Shown here: positions 1 to 8,468 of the stretch, one piece after another
Layout: every line of letters begins with the position of its first letter
How positions within the stretch are numbered: the first letter of the stretch is position 1
Assembly (NCBI GenBank): GCA_012728915.1
Contig: JAAYEC010000030.1
Coordinates: 1 to 64,000, forward strand
Source: Deltaproteobacteria bacterium
GTDB lineage: Bacteria; Desulfobacterota; Syntrophia; Syntrophales; UBA2192
DNA length: 64,000 nt
Reading direction: 5' to 3'
Program-made: the position numbers and the translations under genes
Notes under the pieces: generated by a model
What the model was told of the DNA's origin: nothing
Databases searched by the model: none
What the model saw: only the letters and a program-made list of their open reading frames with translations

Positions 1-81
1 CACCACCCTCCACGGTGGGGCCAACCCTAACGCTAATTGAAGAAGGTCCGTGTCTCTCATGAACCAACGCTCTATCACTGA

Positions 82-672
82 CACGAACCAGCTTCAAGAA
101 CTTACCCACTTGAAACAGCGAGGAACCAAAAATATTCTCTAAAAGAAAACGACATACTCATAAATAGAGTGAACAGCCGTGAGTTAGTAGGTAAAGCTGC
201 TTTGATGCCCCATTTGACTGAACCGGTCATATTTGAAAGTAAAAACATAAGAATGCGACTCAAGCGCGAAAGGATAACCGCCGCATACGTGAATTACTTA
301 TTTATGACAAAGCTCGTAAGGGATATTTTCGAAGAATCAGCCAAACAAACTGTTGGCATGGCTACGATAAGCCAACCTCAAATCCGACGTATCCTCGTTC
401 CCTTGCCACCCATTGACGAACAACACGAAATCGTCCGCCGCGTCGAAGCCCTCTTCAAGCTGGCCGACGATATCGAGAAGCGCTACGAAAAGGCCAGGGC
501 CCATGTCGACCGGCTCACCCAGTCCATCCTCGCCAAGGCCTTCCGCGGGGAATTGGTGCCCCAGGACCCCGGCGACGAACCCGCCTCGGAACTGTTGAAA
601 AGGATACGGCAGGAAAAGGCCTCCAAAGAAGAAAAGGGCGGAGTACGTTCCAGGAGGACACGGCAAGACTGA
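82..672 (+). pseudogene. hsdS: Type I restriction specificity subunit HsdS, 3' part of a broken gene
   Basis: The open frame starts after a TGA at 79-81. It encodes the second target recognition domain (DILINRVNS..LVGKAAL, then a TISQPQIRRILVPLPP stretch) and the C-terminal conserved coiled coil (DEQHEIVRRVEALF...LTQSILAKAFRGELVPQ), which are hallmarks of HsdS. The only in-frame start is GTG 169, which lies inside the conserved core, so translation from there would give only about 167 residues of a protein normally 400 or more. The first 81 bases are stopped in all three frames. I read it as a truncated or frameshifted gene; a sequencing indel is the alternative. The DNA is AT-rich up to about 400 and GC-rich afterwards, as expected when recognition domains are exchanged horizontally. 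Confidence 0.75.
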
Positions 673-697
673 CCTGCGGGAGAGACAGGAAAAAGGC

Positions 698-762
698 TTG
701 AAAAGTACATTTTATGTGCTATATTTCATCTAATCGATGAACTATTGCGCACAGAATGTACT
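698..762 (+). promoter_or_regulatory. abiE promoter with candidate operator repeats
   Basis: A sigma70-like promoter is visible: TTGAAA at 698-703, 16 bases, TATATT at 720-725. AGTACAT (704-710) and ATGTGCT (714-720) form a near-perfect inverted repeat between the -35 and -10 boxes. A second perfect inverted repeat, TTCATC and GATGAA (725-730 and 736-741), follows the -10 box. ATGTACT recurs at 756-762, touching the ATG. AbiEi antitoxins are known to repress their own promoter through inverted repeats, so these are plausible operators. Confidence 0.55.
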
Positions 763-1584
763 ATGGAAACGATTTCGGGAATCGGTAAAGAATCGCGGGC
801 GCGCCTCTCGGAACTGGTCCGACAGACCCGGGGAACTGTGTCCGTCCAGCAGGCGGCAGAGATCCTCCGGCTTCCGGCCGACAAGACAGCCCGGTTGCTG
901 GCCTGGTGGGCAAAGAAGGGCTGGCTGTCCAGGGTCAGGGGGGGGCTCTATGTCTTTATTCCTCTCGAGGCCCGGTCGATGGATACGGTGCTGGAAGACC
1001 CGTGGGTCGTAGCGGATCGCCTCTTTTCCCCCTGCTACATCGGCGGTTGGAGCGCCGCGGAGTACTGGGAGCTGACGGAACAGATTTTCCGCACCATCGT
1101 GGTCATCACGACCCGAAAGCCGCGCAATCGCAGGCCCGTCATTAAGGGCACCAGTTTCCTGGTGCGGAGCATATCCGCAGATAAGATGTTTGGAACGAGC
1201 GCCGTATGGCGCGGGCAGGCCAAGGTCAGCGTGTCCGACCCGCCGCGTACCGTGCTGGATATGCTCAGTGACCCGAAACTGGGAGGCGGGCTTCGACCCG
1301 TGGCGGACATGTTCCGCCAGTATATGACATCGAAGCGGAAGAATACGGACCTGCTCATCGAGTATGCCGGGCGCATGGAAAACGGGGCCGTCTTCAAGCG
1401 GCTGGGGTTCCTTTCGGAGCGGTTTTTCCCGGCGGAGCAAACCCTGATCGCGGCGTGCCGGGCCGGACTGACCAAGGGGGTCGTCAAGCTGGACCCCGCC
1501 CTGCCGGCTGAAAACATGGTGACGTCCTGGCAACTCTGGGTGCCTTCGACATGGGCCGGGAAGGATACAGCGGGTGATCGATAG
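763..1584 (+). CDS. abiEi: AbiEi-family antitoxin / transcriptional regulator
   Basis: Likely the antitoxin and autorepressor of a type IV AbiE toxin-antitoxin pair. From ATG 763 it is about 273 residues; a TTG at 745 would add six. The N-terminus looks like a winged helix (VSVQQAAEILRLPADKTARLLAWWAKKGWLSRVRGGLY) followed by an AbiEi_C-like region (WVVADRLFSPCYIGGWSAAEYW). It overlaps the downstream abiEii by 11 bp, the usual translational coupling of this pair. The pair sits in accessory DNA beside an hsdS remnant. Family assignment rests on residue patterns and the partner gene. Confidence 0.8.
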   Translation: METISGIGKESRARLSELVRQTRGTVSVQQAAEILRLPADKTARLLAWWAKKGWLSRVRGGLYVFIPLEARSMDTVLEDPWVVADRLFSPCYIGGWSAAEYWELTEQIFRTIVVITTRKPRNRRPVIKGTSFLVRSISADKMFGTSAVWRGQAKVSVSDPPRTVLDMLSDPKLGGGLRPVADMFRQYMTSKRKNTDLLIEYAGRMENGAVFKRLGFLSERFFPAEQTLIAACRAGLTKGVVKLDPALPAENMVTSWQLWVPSTWAGKDTAGDR

Positions 1585-2986
1585 GCAAGATATATTCGAT
1601 TTTTCCAGGGAACTGGGCCTGCGGCCGGAGATCGTGGAAAAGGACTATGTCCTCGGGTGGGTCCTGTCCGGCATCTTCGCGCATCCTTCTTTCCGGCAGA
1701 CCTGGATATTCAAGGGCGGTACCTGTGTTAAGAAGTGTTTTTTCGAGACCTACCGTTTTTCGGAAGACCTGGATTTTACGCTGGCCGACACCGGTCATCT
1801 CGACGAACGATATTTGACCGATGCGTTCATGCAGATTGCCCGCTGGATCTACGAGCAGAGCGGCATCGAGTTCCCGGAGGACAGCGTCCGGTTCGAGGTC
1901 TACGAAAAGCCCCGCGGCCGCGTGTCCGTTCAGGGCCGCATATCATACCGGGGTCCGATGATGCCCAGGGGCGCCCTGCCGAGGATTAAACTGGACCTCA
2001 CGGACGATGAGCTGGTGGTCCTCGATCCGGTCATCCGCGATGTCCATCACCCGTATCCTGACCGCCCCGATGATGGGATGCGAATTCTCTGCTATGCCTA
2101 TGAAGAGCTCTTTGCGGAAAAAGTCAGGGCGCTCGCGGAGAGGGAAAGGCCCAGAGACCTATACGACGTCATTCATCTCTATCGCCATGGAAGCGATGGC
2201 ACGGCCCGCGGAGTCATCCTGGATGTACTGAAGCGCAAGTGCGAGTACAAGGCGATCGCGCTTCCGTCCATGGCCGCCCTGGAATCCCAGCCTGCGAGGG
2301 CCGAACTCGAAACCGAATGGGAAAACATGCTCGGCCATCAATTGCCTGCATTGCCTCCCTTCGAGCAATTCTGGCGAGAACTGCCGGAGGTCTTGGATTG
2401 GCTGTACAGGGAAGTCACCCGGGTCGCAGAGAAGGCCTATCCCTACCAGCCCCAGGAAGATACCGCGTGGCGGCCGCCTGCGATGGGGCAATCCTGGGGT
2501 CCGGCAGTCCGAACAGAGGTGCCCATCGAGATCATACGGTTTGCCGCCGCAAACCATCTATGTATCGATCTCAGTTATAAAGGATCCCGACGACTTATCG
2601 AACCCTATTCCGTGAGGCGCACGAGGGCCGGCCATCTTATCCTCCATGCCATACGTCACGATAGCGGTGAACATCGGGCTTACCGGGTCGACGAAATCCA
2701 GGATGCCCTCGTATCGAAGATCCCTTTCACGCCCCGCTATGCCGTTGAATTGACTGCAACCGGGCCTTTGTCGGCTCCTCCTGCCTATCGAAAACAAGAA
2801 TCAACCGTCCCGCTCCGAAGCCGCGCAGTGCGGAGATCGAGCGCAGGACTGACCTGTGTTATAGGCTGCCCCGTATGCGGCAAGCAATTCAACCGCAAGA
2901 CCCGGAGCGTGAAGTTGAATAAGCACAAAGACAAACAGGGTTATCCCTGCGCCGGGAGATCGGGATACCTGATAACAACGAAATAG
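1574..2986 (+). CDS. abiEii: AbiEii-type nucleotidyltransferase with C-terminal WYL-like and zinc-finger regions
   Basis: A DNA polymerase beta-fold nucleotidyltransferase of the AbiEii toxin family, 470 residues. The diagnostic GGT (48-50) and SEDLDF (63-68) motifs are intact, and the AbiEii core covers roughly residues 1-290. The C-terminal part is unusual. Residues about 325-385 read like a WYL ligand-sensing domain (LCIDLSYKGSRRLIEPYS ... AYRVDEIQDA), and the last 40 residues carry a C-x2-C ... H ... C zinc-finger-like pattern (CPVCGKQF ... KHK ... GYPCAGR). Classical AbiEii is about 300 residues, so this is a fused form. It may let the toxin sense a ligand or bind nucleic acid, which is inference. 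The start GTG overlaps abiEi. Confidence 0.8.
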   Translation: MIDRQDIFDFSRELGLRPEIVEKDYVLGWVLSGIFAHPSFRQTWIFKGGTCVKKCFFETYRFSEDLDFTLADTGHLDERYLTDAFMQIARWIYEQSGIEFPEDSVRFEVYEKPRGRVSVQGRISYRGPMMPRGALPRIKLDLTDDELVVLDPVIRDVHHPYPDRPDDGMRILCYAYEELFAEKVRALAERERPRDLYDVIHLYRHGSDGTARGVILDVLKRKCEYKAIALPSMAALESQPARAELETEWENMLGHQLPALPPFEQFWRELPEVLDWLYREVTRVAEKAYPYQPQEDTAWRPPAMGQSWGPAVRTEVPIEIIRFAAANHLCIDLSYKGSRRLIEPYSVRRTRAGHLILHAIRHDSGEHRAYRVDEIQDALVSKIPFTPRYAVELTATGPLSAPPAYRKQESTVPLRSRAVRRSSAGLTCVIGCPVCGKQFNRKTRSVKLNKHKDKQGYPCAGRSGYLITTK

Positions 2987-3011
2987 ATTATTCCGACGCA
3001 TCACTTCCAGG

Positions 3012-3680
3012 ATGGCACGCATGAAGAAAATCAAAGACCTTTCGAAATCGGAACGTCCCCGCGAAAAGCTGCAGGCGAAGGGCGCCGAGGCCATGTCGGA
3101 TATCGAGCTGCTGGCGATCCTGCTCGGCAGCGGCACGAAGAATCACGATGTCCTGACGGTGGCCGGCCGGATCCTGAAATCCCTGGACGGGCAGAACGAA
3201 AAACTGAGCATCGAGGCCTTGCAGAAGATTGAAGGGGTGGGGCCCGCAAAGGCAACGCTGCTTGCGGCGGCCCTGGAGTTCTCGCGCAGAAGGATCCGCC
3301 CTGAAGGGACACGGATCTCCTTCCCGCCCGATGTCCTGCCGCTGATCCGGCATTTCGCCGACCGCAAGCAGGAGCACTTCATCTGCGTATCCCTGAACGG
3401 AGCGAACGAAGTCATCACCTGCCGCGTCGTGTCCGTGGGGCTCGTGAACCAGTCGCAGGTCCATCCCCGGGAAGTCTTCGCGGACCCCATCACCGACCGG
3501 GCCTCCGCCGTCATTGTGGCGCACAACCACCCCTCTGGCAGCCTGGAGCCCAGCAGGGAGGACCTGGAAATCACCCGGCAGCTGAAGGCCGCCGGCGAGA
3601 TCCTCGGCATCCGCCTCCTGGACCATATCGTTTTCAATCAGAGGGGGTATTACAGCCTTATCGAGCATAACTGCATTTAA
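3012..3680 (+). CDS. radC: RadC-family JAB1/MPN protein
   Basis: A 222-residue UPF0758/RadC protein. The N-terminus has a helix-hairpin-helix type region (LLAILLGSGTKNHDVL ... IEGVGPAKATLLAA). The C-terminal MPN/JAMM domain has an intact metal site (VHPREVF, AHNHPSGSLEPSREDLEIT). ATG 3021 is an alternative start with better Shine-Dalgarno spacing. The biochemical role is unsettled; the family was once linked to DNA repair and is common on genomic islands. Here it follows abiEii and precedes tRNA-Leu, consistent with an island cargo gene. Confidence 0.93.
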   Translation: MARMKKIKDLSKSERPREKLQAKGAEAMSDIELLAILLGSGTKNHDVLTVAGRILKSLDGQNEKLSIEALQKIEGVGPAKATLLAAALEFSRRRIRPEGTRISFPPDVLPLIRHFADRKQEHFICVSLNGANEVITCRVVSVGLVNQSQVHPREVFADPITDRASAVIVAHNHPSGSLEPSREDLEITRQLKAAGEILGIRLLDHIVFNQRGYYSLIEHNCI

Positions 3681-3874
3681 TCAGTCGAGGTCGAGTCAGG
3701 TCGAATTATTGTCTGTTCCGGCTAACCGCTCGAAGGGTTGTCCGAAAAAAGGAACAGGGTTTGACTTGACGGGAAGCGGGAAAAAGTCTTTTATGGATGC
3801 GGTCGGCAGAGGGCAGGCAGTGTCCGATCCAGGAACAAAGAGAATCGAGCTAGCCTTCTGGCCGGGGAATGACT

Positions 3875-3962
3875 TGGTGCCTGGGGCGGGAATCGAACCC
3901 GCATGAAACCAGGTTTCGAGGGATTTTAAGTCCCTTGCGTCTACCAGTTCCGCCACCCAGGC
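3875..3962 (-). tRNA. tRNA-Leu (anticodon UAA)
   Basis: The minus strand reads GCCTGGGTGGCGGAACTGG..., pairing GCCTGGG with CCCAGGC. The anticodon loop is CTTAAAA, with TAA as the anticodon. A long variable arm and the T-loop GGTTCGATTCC are present. The A discriminator and CCA (3875-3877) are encoded. A near-consensus promoter lies immediately upstream. Confidence 0.97.
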
Positions 3963-3981
3963 CGTGCGATAAGGTTCGGCA

Positions 3982-4010
3982 TTTATAGTATTTTCGCATT
4001 GCGCTGTCAA
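3982..4010 (-). promoter_or_regulatory. tRNA-Leu promoter
   Basis: On the minus strand TTGACA (4005-4010) and TATAAA (3982-3987) are separated by exactly 17 bases, about 20 bases upstream of the tRNA 5' end. The promoter lies back to back with the start of the amidohydrolase gene at 4036. Confidence 0.9.
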
Positions 4011-4035
4011 GAAGCGAGGGAGCGGAAAGCGGCAC

Positions 4036-5361
4036 ATGCAGGAAGTCGACATCCTCATCGAAGGCGGCACCGTCCTGACCCTCGACGGCGCGGACACGAT
4101 CCTCCACTCTGGCTCGGTGGCCGTCCGGGGAGACCGGATCGTCGCGGTCGGCCCGCGCGCCGACATCGCGAGCCGCTACAGGGGCCGCAGGGTCGTCGAT
4201 GCGTCGGGCCGCGTCGTCATGCCGGGCCTCGTCAACGCCCACACCCACGCCGCCATGACCTGTTTCCGGGGCATCGCCGACGATCTCGAGCTGATGGAGT
4301 GGCTCAACCGCTACATCTTCCCTGCCGAGGCGAAGAACGTGGACCCCGAGCTTGCCTACTGGGGCAGCCTGCTGGCCTGCGCCGAGATGATCCGTTCGGG
4401 CACGACGTGCTTCTGCGACATGTACATCTTCGAGGACGAGACGGCCAGGGCGGCAAGTCTCGCCGGGATGCGATGCCTGCTGGGCGAGGTGCTCTTCGAC
4501 TTCCCCTCCCCCAGCTTCAAGACGCCCGACGAGGGGCTTGCCTGCACGGAGTCCCTCATCGAGAAGTGGGCGGGCCACGATCTCGTGCGGATCACCGTGG
4601 AGCCCCATGCCCTGTACACCTGCTCGCCGGAGCTGCTGAAGAAGTCCAAGGCGCTGGCCGACCGCCACGGCGTGCCCCTCTCCCTTCATCTGCTGGAGAC
4701 GAGATCGGAACGCGAGGAGCTGACGACGAAGCTGGGCTGCAGCCCCGTGCGGTTCCTGCGGGACACGGGCCTGCTCGACGCCAACCTGCTGGCCTTCCAC
4801 TGCGTCTGGCTCGACGAGCCGGACATCGAGATGATGGCCCGCGCCGGGGCGAAGGCCGTCCACAACCCGGAGAGCAACATGAAGCTCGCCTCGGGCATCG
4901 CCCCCGTGCCGGCCCTGCAGGCCGCCGGGGTCACGGTGGCCCTCGGCACGGACGGCTGCGCCAGCAACAACAACCTCGACATGTTCCAGGAGATGGGCAC
5001 GGCGGCCAGGCTCCACAAGGTCTCGCGGCTCGACCCCACGGCGATGCGCGCGACGACCGTGCTGCGTATGGCCACCCTGGACGGGGCCCGCGCCCTCGGC
5101 CTGTCCGGCTCGGTGGGGGTGTTGCGGCCCGGCATGAAGGCCGACATCATCACGGTCGATTTCAACCGGCCGCACCTGACGCCCCTCTATCACGAGGAGT
5201 CGCACCTGGTCTATTGCGCATCGGGCTCCGATGTGGACAACGCCGTCATCAACGGCCGCCTCGTCATGGAAAACCGGCGGATCCTCACCTTCGACGAGGA
5301 GGAGGCCATGGACCGCGTCAACGCCATCGCCGGGCGGGTCCGGACAAGCCTCGGGATGTGA
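4036..5361 (+). CDS. mtaD: Amidohydrolase, MtaD/SsnA-type (5-methylthioadenosine/SAH deaminase-like)
   Basis: A 441-residue cytosolic TIM-barrel deaminase. The family hydrolytically deaminates methylthioadenosine, S-adenosylhomocysteine or other amino-heterocycles. All metal and catalytic residues are visible: H69 and H71 (AHTH), H218 and E221 (LHLLE), H255 (FHCVW) and D306 (GTDGCASNN). The N-terminal beta-sandwich begins at VDILIEGGTVLTL. It is followed after 11 bp by a close paralogue with the same spacing, so the two are probably cotranscribed. The substrate cannot be read from sequence; MTA/SAH is the usual annotation. Confidence 0.85.
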   Translation: MQEVDILIEGGTVLTLDGADTILHSGSVAVRGDRIVAVGPRADIASRYRGRRVVDASGRVVMPGLVNAHTHAAMTCFRGIADDLELMEWLNRYIFPAEAKNVDPELAYWGSLLACAEMIRSGTTCFCDMYIFEDETARAASLAGMRCLLGEVLFDFPSPSFKTPDEGLACTESLIEKWAGHDLVRITVEPHALYTCSPELLKKSKALADRHGVPLSLHLLETRSEREELTTKLGCSPVRFLRDTGLLDANLLAFHCVWLDEPDIEMMARAGAKAVHNPESNMKLASGIAPVPALQAAGVTVALGTDGCASNNNLDMFQEMGTAARLHKVSRLDPTAMRATTVLRMATLDGARALGLSGSVGVLRPGMKADIITVDFNRPHLTPLYHEESHLVYCASGSDVDNAVINGRLVMENRRILTFDEEEAMDRVNAIAGRVRTSLGM

Positions 5362-5372
5362 GGGGGAGCAGC

Positions 5373-6704
5373 ATGCCGGCACCGCAACCGATCGACCTTC
5401 TCGTCTCCGGCGGGACGCTGCTTACCCTGGCAGGCCCCGCCGTCACGATCGACGACGCCGCGGTGGGCGTCTCCGGCGGGAAGATCCTCTTTGCCTGCGC
5501 ACGCCGCGAAGCCCCCGCGGTCATCCCCCGGGAGACGCTCGACGCCGCGGGCTGCCTCGTCCTGCCGGGCCTCGTAAACACGCACACCCACCTGCCCATG
5601 ACCTGCTTCCGCGGGCTTGCCGACGACCTGCCGCTCATGGAGTGGCTTCACGACCACATGTTCCCCGCCGAGGCGAAGCACGTCAACCGCGAGATGATCT
5701 ACCGCGGCGCCCTGCTCGGGATGGCCGAGATGATCCTGTCCGGGACGACGACCTGCTGCGACAGCTATTTCTACGAGAGCAGCGTCGTGCAGGCCGCCCT
5801 CGACGCGGGTGTGCGGATCGTGGCGGGACAGGGCTTCATCGACCTCAGCCCCCCCGGCGCGGCGGAACTGGCCAGCAAGGCCGCGGCGGCGGAGAAATTC
5901 CTCTCGAGATGGATGCCCCTTTCCCCGATGGTCACGCCGTCGCTCTTCTGCCACTCCCCCTACACCTGCGCCACGGAAACCCTCCGGCTCGTGAAGCGCA
6001 TCGCCGTGGAATCCGGGGTCTCCTTCATGATGCACCTCTCCGAGACGCGGGAGGAAGTGGACATCATCCGGTCCCGCTACGGGACGAGACCCGTTTCCTA
6101 TCTCGAGAGGAACGGGATCCTCGGGGAGCGGACCGCACTGGTTCACTGCGTCTGGCTCGACGAGGACGAGATGGATCTGCTTGCGGCAAGCGGAACGGCC
6201 GCCTGTCACTGCCCGGAGAGCAACATGAAGCTCGCCTCGGGGATCGCCCCGGTCACGGCGCTTCTTGCCCGCGGGGTGGCCGTGGGCCTCGGCACGGACG
6301 GCTGCGCCAGCAACAACGACCTGGACATGATGCTGGAGATGGACACGATGGCAAAGCTGCACAAGGCGGCGACGTCGAACCCCGCGGCGATGGATGCCGA
6401 GACGACGCTGCGGATCGCCACGATCGGCGGCGCCCGGGCGCTGGGGCTGCAGGACCTCGTCGGGACGATCGAGCCCGGCAAGCGGGCCGACCTCATCGTG
6501 GTCGACCTGCGCCGGCCGCACCTCACCCCCCTGTACCGCCCCTGCTCCCATATCGTCTATGCCTGCCGTGGAAGCGACGTGCGGGACACCATCATCGACG
6601 GCAAGGTGGTGATGCGCAACCGGGAGCTGAGGACCATCGATGTGCAGAAGGCCATGGACGACGTGCGCGAGATTGCCGAGCGGGTGAAGAAGGACGGAAG
6701 GTGA
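5373..6704 (+). CDS. mtaD: Amidohydrolase, MtaD/SsnA-type, second tandem copy
   Basis: A 443-residue paralogue of the upstream deaminase. Metal and catalytic residues are conserved at H71, H73, H221, E224, H258 and D309, each two or three positions later than in the first copy. The ATG at 5373 is chosen because it has AGGGGGAG just before it and aligns with the family start; the frame is open further upstream only as a high-GC artefact. The region between the two histidine clusters differs (GQGFIDLSPPGAAEL against LGEVLFDFPSPSFKT), which suggests a different substrate. Confidence 0.85.
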   Translation: MPAPQPIDLLVSGGTLLTLAGPAVTIDDAAVGVSGGKILFACARREAPAVIPRETLDAAGCLVLPGLVNTHTHLPMTCFRGLADDLPLMEWLHDHMFPAEAKHVNREMIYRGALLGMAEMILSGTTTCCDSYFYESSVVQAALDAGVRIVAGQGFIDLSPPGAAELASKAAAAEKFLSRWMPLSPMVTPSLFCHSPYTCATETLRLVKRIAVESGVSFMMHLSETREEVDIIRSRYGTRPVSYLERNGILGERTALVHCVWLDEDEMDLLAASGTAACHCPESNMKLASGIAPVTALLARGVAVGLGTDGCASNNDLDMMLEMDTMAKLHKAATSNPAAMDAETTLRIATIGGARALGLQDLVGTIEPGKRADLIVVDLRRPHLTPLYRPCSHIVYACRGSDVRDTIIDGKVVMRNRELRTIDVQKAMDDVREIAERVKKDGR

Positions 6705-6776
6705 GAGGGTTGGAGGGCTTGTGTGTTTCGCCGCTTGTCCGGATGCCCGAAGCGCGTTGCCTGCCGCTCCGCGGCA

Positions 6777-7313
6777 TCACCAGTCGATGCCTTTTGACTG
6801 GAGATACGCCTGCATCTCCCGCAGGCCCAGCCTCGCCGCCTTCTTCATGTCCTCCAGCGCCCGGTCCGTCTCGCCCTGTGCCCAGTGCAGCGAAGCCCGG
6901 TTGCAGTACGCCTTGACGTACTGCGGGTCGACCGAGACGGCCCCGGAATAGTCCTGGAAGGCCTTCGTGAATTGGCCCGCCCTTTCGTGCGTGATGCCCC
7001 GGTTGAAGTAGATCTCGGGCGCGCGCGGGGCGCGCTCCAGGGCCCTCGAATAATCGTTGACGGCTCGCCCGTAATTCTTCACGGCGAAGTAGGCATTCGC
7101 CCTGCGGAAAGCGGCGGCAGCCTCTCCGTCCATCAGGCTCCCGCTGCGCTCCGCGCCGGCATCCGTCTCGGGCCCGAAGGTCGGGGGGTTGATCTGGATC
7201 CCGGCGAGTCTCTCCGCCGAGAGGTCACGGACCGGGCGGTCGTTTTCCGTTTCCCTGCCGGAGGACGCGGGGTTCACGGTGAGTCCCAGGATGTCGGCGA
7301 GTCTGTCTTTCAT
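6777..7313 (-). CDS. Tetratricopeptide-repeat protein
   Basis: A 178-residue protein. The first 60 residues are low in predicted structure, and three TPR units follow at about residues 66-167 (AYFAVKNYGRAVNDYSRALERAP; YFNRGITHERAGQFTKAFQDY; YCNRASLHWAQGETDRALEDM). There is no signal peptide or membrane segment, so it is probably a cytosolic scaffold. No Shine-Dalgarno sequence is obvious. The specific function is unknown. Confidence 0.75.
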   Translation of the reverse strand: MKDRLADILGLTVNPASSGRETENDRPVRDLSAERLAGIQINPPTFGPETDAGAERSGSLMDGEAAAAFRRANAYFAVKNYGRAVNDYSRALERAPRAPEIYFNRGITHERAGQFTKAFQDYSGAVSVDPQYVKAYCNRASLHWAQGETDRALEDMKKAARLGLREMQAYLQSKGIDW

Positions 7314-7708
7314 GACGCACGTTGTCTAAACGGCAAGCGTCGCGGGGCTTCGGGCAACGGGAGATCGGCGCCCTCGTCCCGCCTCTGCCGGGCCTGTCGC
7401 GTGACCTTGTTCTGGAGGGGAAAAAAGAGAAGCGCCCGCGGCGGACGCCCCTGCGGGCAGCGCCGTCACCCGCAGACACAGGATTGCCGGGACCGCGGCC
7501 ATAAGGGGCCCGGTCCGTTCAACCGCCCGGCATGATGGGTAATGTCGCGAAATCCGCGTTGACCGCCTTCCCCTCCGTCGGCGGCATCGCATGAAGAGCA
7601 TAACCCGATCGGTTCGCTTCGTAAAGGAAAAAGATCGGGCAGGGATTGCCTGCCCGGTCTTTTTGCGGTAGAGGAATGCCATCGTCGATTTTCGCGAAGG
7701 GAGGGGCC
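7314..7708. other. Intergenic stretch without a convincing gene
   Basis: About 395 bp between the divergent TPR and osmC genes. Open frames here have no ribosome site and no recognisable product. The only clear element is the symmetric terminator at 7628-7664. A short unrecognised transcript ending there cannot be excluded. Confidence 0.5.
7628..7664. terminator. Bidirectional intrinsic terminator
   Basis: An 11-bp stem (7633-7643 with 7649-7659, one G-T pair) closes a GATTG loop and is flanked by AAAAA on the left and TTTTT on the right, so it can work in both directions. It lies 45 bp upstream of osmC. Confidence 0.8.
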
Positions 7709-8155
7709 ATGGCGATCGTGACGTTCCGATCCGAATCCATTCTCAGGGAAGGGCTTTCCGTGGAGAACCGCGCGGGCAGGTTCACGGTGCTCATGGACGA
7801 GCCCGAGACGCTGCGGGGCACCGACACGGGGATGAACCCCGTCGAGATGCTGCTGTGCTGCCTCGGGGCCTGCCAGTGCATCGTGGCGCGTCTCTTCGCC
7901 AGGGCACGGAAAATCCAGGTCCGGGATTTCCGCGTCGAGCTGGAGGGAGATCTCGATCCGGACGGCTTTCTGAGAGGCAAGGACGGCGTGAGGGCGGGGC
8001 TCCACGAGATCCGCTACACCGTCCACGTCCGGACGGATGCGGATGAGGAAAAGGTCCGCGAATTCGTCGAATTCGTGAAAAGCCGCTGTCCCGTCAACGA
8101 CTCCCTGCTCGGGCATGTCCCCATCGTGCAGAAGGGGATCGTCATCGAGAGGTGA
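7709..8155 (+). CDS. OsmC-family protein
   Basis: A 148-residue member of the OsmC/Ohr superfamily of thiol-dependent peroxidases. The two redox cysteines are in the expected places (LGACQCIVARLF and SRCPVNDSLL). ATG 7709 is chosen for the GGGAGGGG ribosome site directly upstream; an in-frame ATG at 7646 lies inside the terminator. The 3' end overlaps the convergent Cys-rich gene by 14 bp. The closest subfamily is YhfA-like rather than Ohr, judged by pattern only. Confidence 0.85.
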   Translation: MAIVTFRSESILREGLSVENRAGRFTVLMDEPETLRGTDTGMNPVEMLLCCLGACQCIVARLFARARKIQVRDFRVELEGDLDPDGFLRGKDGVRAGLHEIRYTVHVRTDADEEKVREFVEFVKSRCPVNDSLLGHVPIVQKGIVIER

Positions 8156-8378
8156 GGCCTCTTTTTTCCTTCGGCGGGTCGCGAAAGGCCGCGTTGGGGT
8201 TGACGTAGGGGTCCCAGGCGCAATTCGGGCAATAGTAGGCGGGCCACACGCACCCGCAGCCGGAGCCGATCAGTTCGAACTGCACGCAGGTTTCACACAC
8301 CCCCGCCCCGCAGCCGAGGCAGGGGGCGAACACAACCTTTCGGCGGCATGTCTCGCACATCTTCTCCTTCTTTTCCAT
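8142..8378 (-). CDS. Cys-rich putative zinc-ribbon mini-protein
   Basis: A 78-residue protein with ten cysteines, arranged as C-x2-C pairs at 8/11, 20/23, 28/31 and 50/53 plus C-x-C at 41/43. This is enough for two zinc ribbons. The ATG at 8378 has AAAGGTG seven bases upstream; a GTG three codons earlier is possible. It lies downstream of the cytidylate-kinase-like gene in the same direction, and that protein also has an N-terminal Cys cluster. Function unknown. Confidence 0.6.
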   Translation of the reverse strand: MEKKEKMCETCRRKVVFAPCLGCGAGVCETCVQFELIGSGCGCVWPAYYCPNCAWDPYVNPNAAFRDPPKEKRGLTSR

Positions 8379-8468
8379 GCTGGACACCTTTCCGGCAGTT
8401 GCGGCGCAACCGCCTGACCGTTCACCCAGGGCCGGGCCCGGCGTGCGGCACGGCCTGCCTGTCCGCCC

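Noticed and set aside
3999-5372. Open frame running upstream of the second deaminase, suggesting a fusion
   Set aside because: It overlaps the first deaminase in another frame and lacks domains; the ribosome site at 5361 and family alignment put the start at 5373.
7314-7708. Known structured RNA or riboswitch upstream of osmC
   Set aside because: Apart from the symmetric terminator I could not match the sequence to any riboswitch or housekeeping RNA consensus.
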